From Alphaproteobacteria bacterium (GTDB taxonomy: Bacteria; Pseudomonadota; Alphaproteobacteria; RF32; CAG-239): 7,500 bases of DNA. The notes under the pieces are model-generated. The model ran no database searches and was not told the DNA's origin. It saw only the letters and a program-made list of their open reading frames with translations. Numbering within the stretch: the stretch's first letter is position 1; each line of letters begins with the position of its first letter. The DNA is taken from positions 1-7,500 of the forward strand of contig JAFUXW010000264.1 in the NCBI GenBank assembly GCA_017477035.1, read 5' to 3'. Shown here piece by piece: positions 6,809 through 7,500 of the stretch. The position numbers and the translations under genes are program-made.

Positions 6809-7381
6809 TTATACTTTTCGTTTTTTTGCCATTATGTTATTGTCATTGTTATCTTGCATAATTTCCAAACCTGAAAGAGTTTTTGCCAATTCGTCATTAA
6901 AAATTTTCTTCAGTTCCGGCTGAACTTCTTCCGATGAGCAAATCTTTTCTGTATTCATTATCTTATCTATAGAATTATTTTCTATATCATCAATGCGACT
7001 GCTTAATCTTTCCAGTCCCAAATTAAGTGTTTTGTTGGTAAGAGATATAGATTGGCTTATTTGATTAAGCGTCTGTATAACAGAATCAAGTCGTTCTGTA
7101 TCTGTTTCAGTTTTGTCTGCTTTTTCATTTGCTTTAACTTCTGCAATGTATTTTTCCAGAGGAGATAACGGAGTATCGTCAGGAATATTTTCCAACCATA
7201 TTAAAATCAGTGAAAAAACTAATACAGCATTAACAAAAAGCAGAAGCGCTAAATTTGCCGAGCTCGAATTTGCAGAATTTGGTGATTGTTGCTGTATAAC
7301 ACTAAAATACAAGTAAGCTCCCAGCAACCCTGCAAGTAAGGTAGCGGAAAGGGTGTATATCAACGCCATCATAAATTTCAA
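6809..7381 (-). CDS. Two-helix membrane protein with coiled-coil tail, unknown function
   Basis: Not recognised as a named family. The 190 residues show two hydrophobic helices (about 4-27 and 43-63), joined by an uncharged Ser/Asn/Gln loop. A hydrophilic tail follows with heptad-like Leu/Ile spacing at about 94-133 (SVIQTLNQISQSISLTNKTL onward) and a basic end, AKKRKV. The neutral loop and Lys-rich tail suggest both termini face the cytoplasm. The start is TTG at 7379-7381: a perfect AGGAGG (complement of 7390-7395) lies 8 nt before it, whereas the ATG at 7370-7372 would be 17 nt away. No upstream in-frame ATG exists before the stop at 7457-7459. The flavodoxin gene follows after 44 nt. A role in envelope organisation or as a chemoreceptor-like scaffold would be speculation. 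Confidence 0.75.
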   Translation of the reverse strand: MKFMMALIYTLSATLLAGLLGAYLYFSVIQQQSPNSANSSSANLALLLFVNAVLVFSLILIWLENIPDDTPLSPLEKYIAEVKANEKADKTETDTERLDSVIQTLNQISQSISLTNKTLNLGLERLSSRIDDIENNSIDKIMNTEKICSSEEVQPELKKIFNDELAKTLSGLEIMQDNNDNNIMAKKRKV

Positions 7382-7389
7382 CAGCCAAT

Positions 7390-7395
7390 CCTCCT
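7390..7395 (-). promoter_or_regulatory. Perfect Shine-Dalgarno AGGAGG selecting a TTG start
   Basis: On the minus strand AGGAGG ends 8 nt before TTG at 7381, an ideal distance. The next in-frame ATG pair lies 17 nt away. This is the main reason for choosing TTG as the start of the membrane-protein gene. Confidence 0.65.
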
Positions 7396-7414
7396 GAATA
7401 AAACACTCAAGAAT

Positions 7415-7442
7415 ACTATATTCAGCTTTTGCGAAAAAGCAA
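7415..7442 (-). promoter_or_regulatory. Candidate sigma-70 promoter for the membrane protein-flavodoxin unit
   Basis: On the minus strand a TTGCTT -35-like box (complement of 7437-7442) is followed after 16 bp by TATAGT (complement of 7415-7420), which is five of six to the -10 consensus. The leader to the TTG start would be about 25 nt and includes AGGAGG. The -35 box matches only in TTG. Between the boxes lies a palindrome, GCTTTT (7425-7430) and AAAAGC (7435-7440), overlapping the -35 and possibly an operator. Confidence 0.35.
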
Positions 7443-7500
7443 GCGACAGACGAGATTTATCAGCTTAAAAACTTTGCTCTCTGGTTTTGTGTAATTCAAT

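Noticed and set aside
6809..6832. C-terminal AKKRKV as a nuclear localisation signal-like effector motif
   Set aside because: It is the basic tail of a predicted inner-membrane protein; the likeness to a viral nuclear signal is most simply chance.
7422..7500. Minus-strand frames entering from the right edge (ending at 7465 or 7422) as the end of another gene
   Set aside because: Only 11 or 25 codons are visible, in competing frames with no recognisable motif, so no gene can be supported.

Overview
The window is AT-rich, gene-dense DNA from a Gram-negative bacterium. The main evidence is a very large type V autotransporter with a Sec signal peptide, a Cys-free passenger and a C-terminal beta-barrel ending in Trp-Asn-Phe. 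The style of the passenger and barrel, and of the small Cys-containing exported protein, recalls low-GC host- or gut-associated Alphaproteobacteria. That placement is from memory of similar proteins and is tentative. No rRNA, tRNA, CRISPR array, transposase or phage gene is visible, and the standard stop codons are used.

Layout, plus strand. Positions 1-143 hold the C-terminal end of a 4-oxalocrotonate tautomerase-like protein. Positions 177-4472 encode a 1431-residue autotransporter with three parts: an N-terminal zinc-metallopeptidase-like domain with HExxHxxG, a distal His and a Met-turn as in leishmanolysin, a long beta-helical passenger, and an outer-membrane barrel. Then follow three short exported proteins with small gaps (65, 48 and 27 nt): a YgiW/NirD/YdeI-type OB-fold stress protein (4538-4900), a periplasmic cupin (4949-5359), and an unrecognised Cys-containing exported protein. 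The last reading frame is split by one in-frame TAA (5387-5752, continuing in the same frame to 6094). The close spacing and lack of convincing terminators suggest co-transcription of at least the last three.

Positions 6095-6206 are a convergent intergenic region with a hairpin that best fits a terminator for the minus-strand unit. That unit reads leftward from a candidate promoter near 7415-7442: a two-helix membrane protein with a coiled-coil tail, started at TTG behind a perfect AGGAGG (7381-6809), then an exported flavodoxin (6764-6207). The last ~60 bases on the right have no assignable gene.

Functionally the window looks like an envelope and stress-response neighbourhood. Most genes encode exported proteins, and a tautomerase, cupin, OB-fold stress protein and flavodoxin lie within about 7 kb. 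No known defence or mobile system is present. The points most worth checking are the leishmanolysin-like zinc site on an autotransporter, the in-frame stop in the small exported gene, and a flavodoxin that carries a Sec signal peptide.
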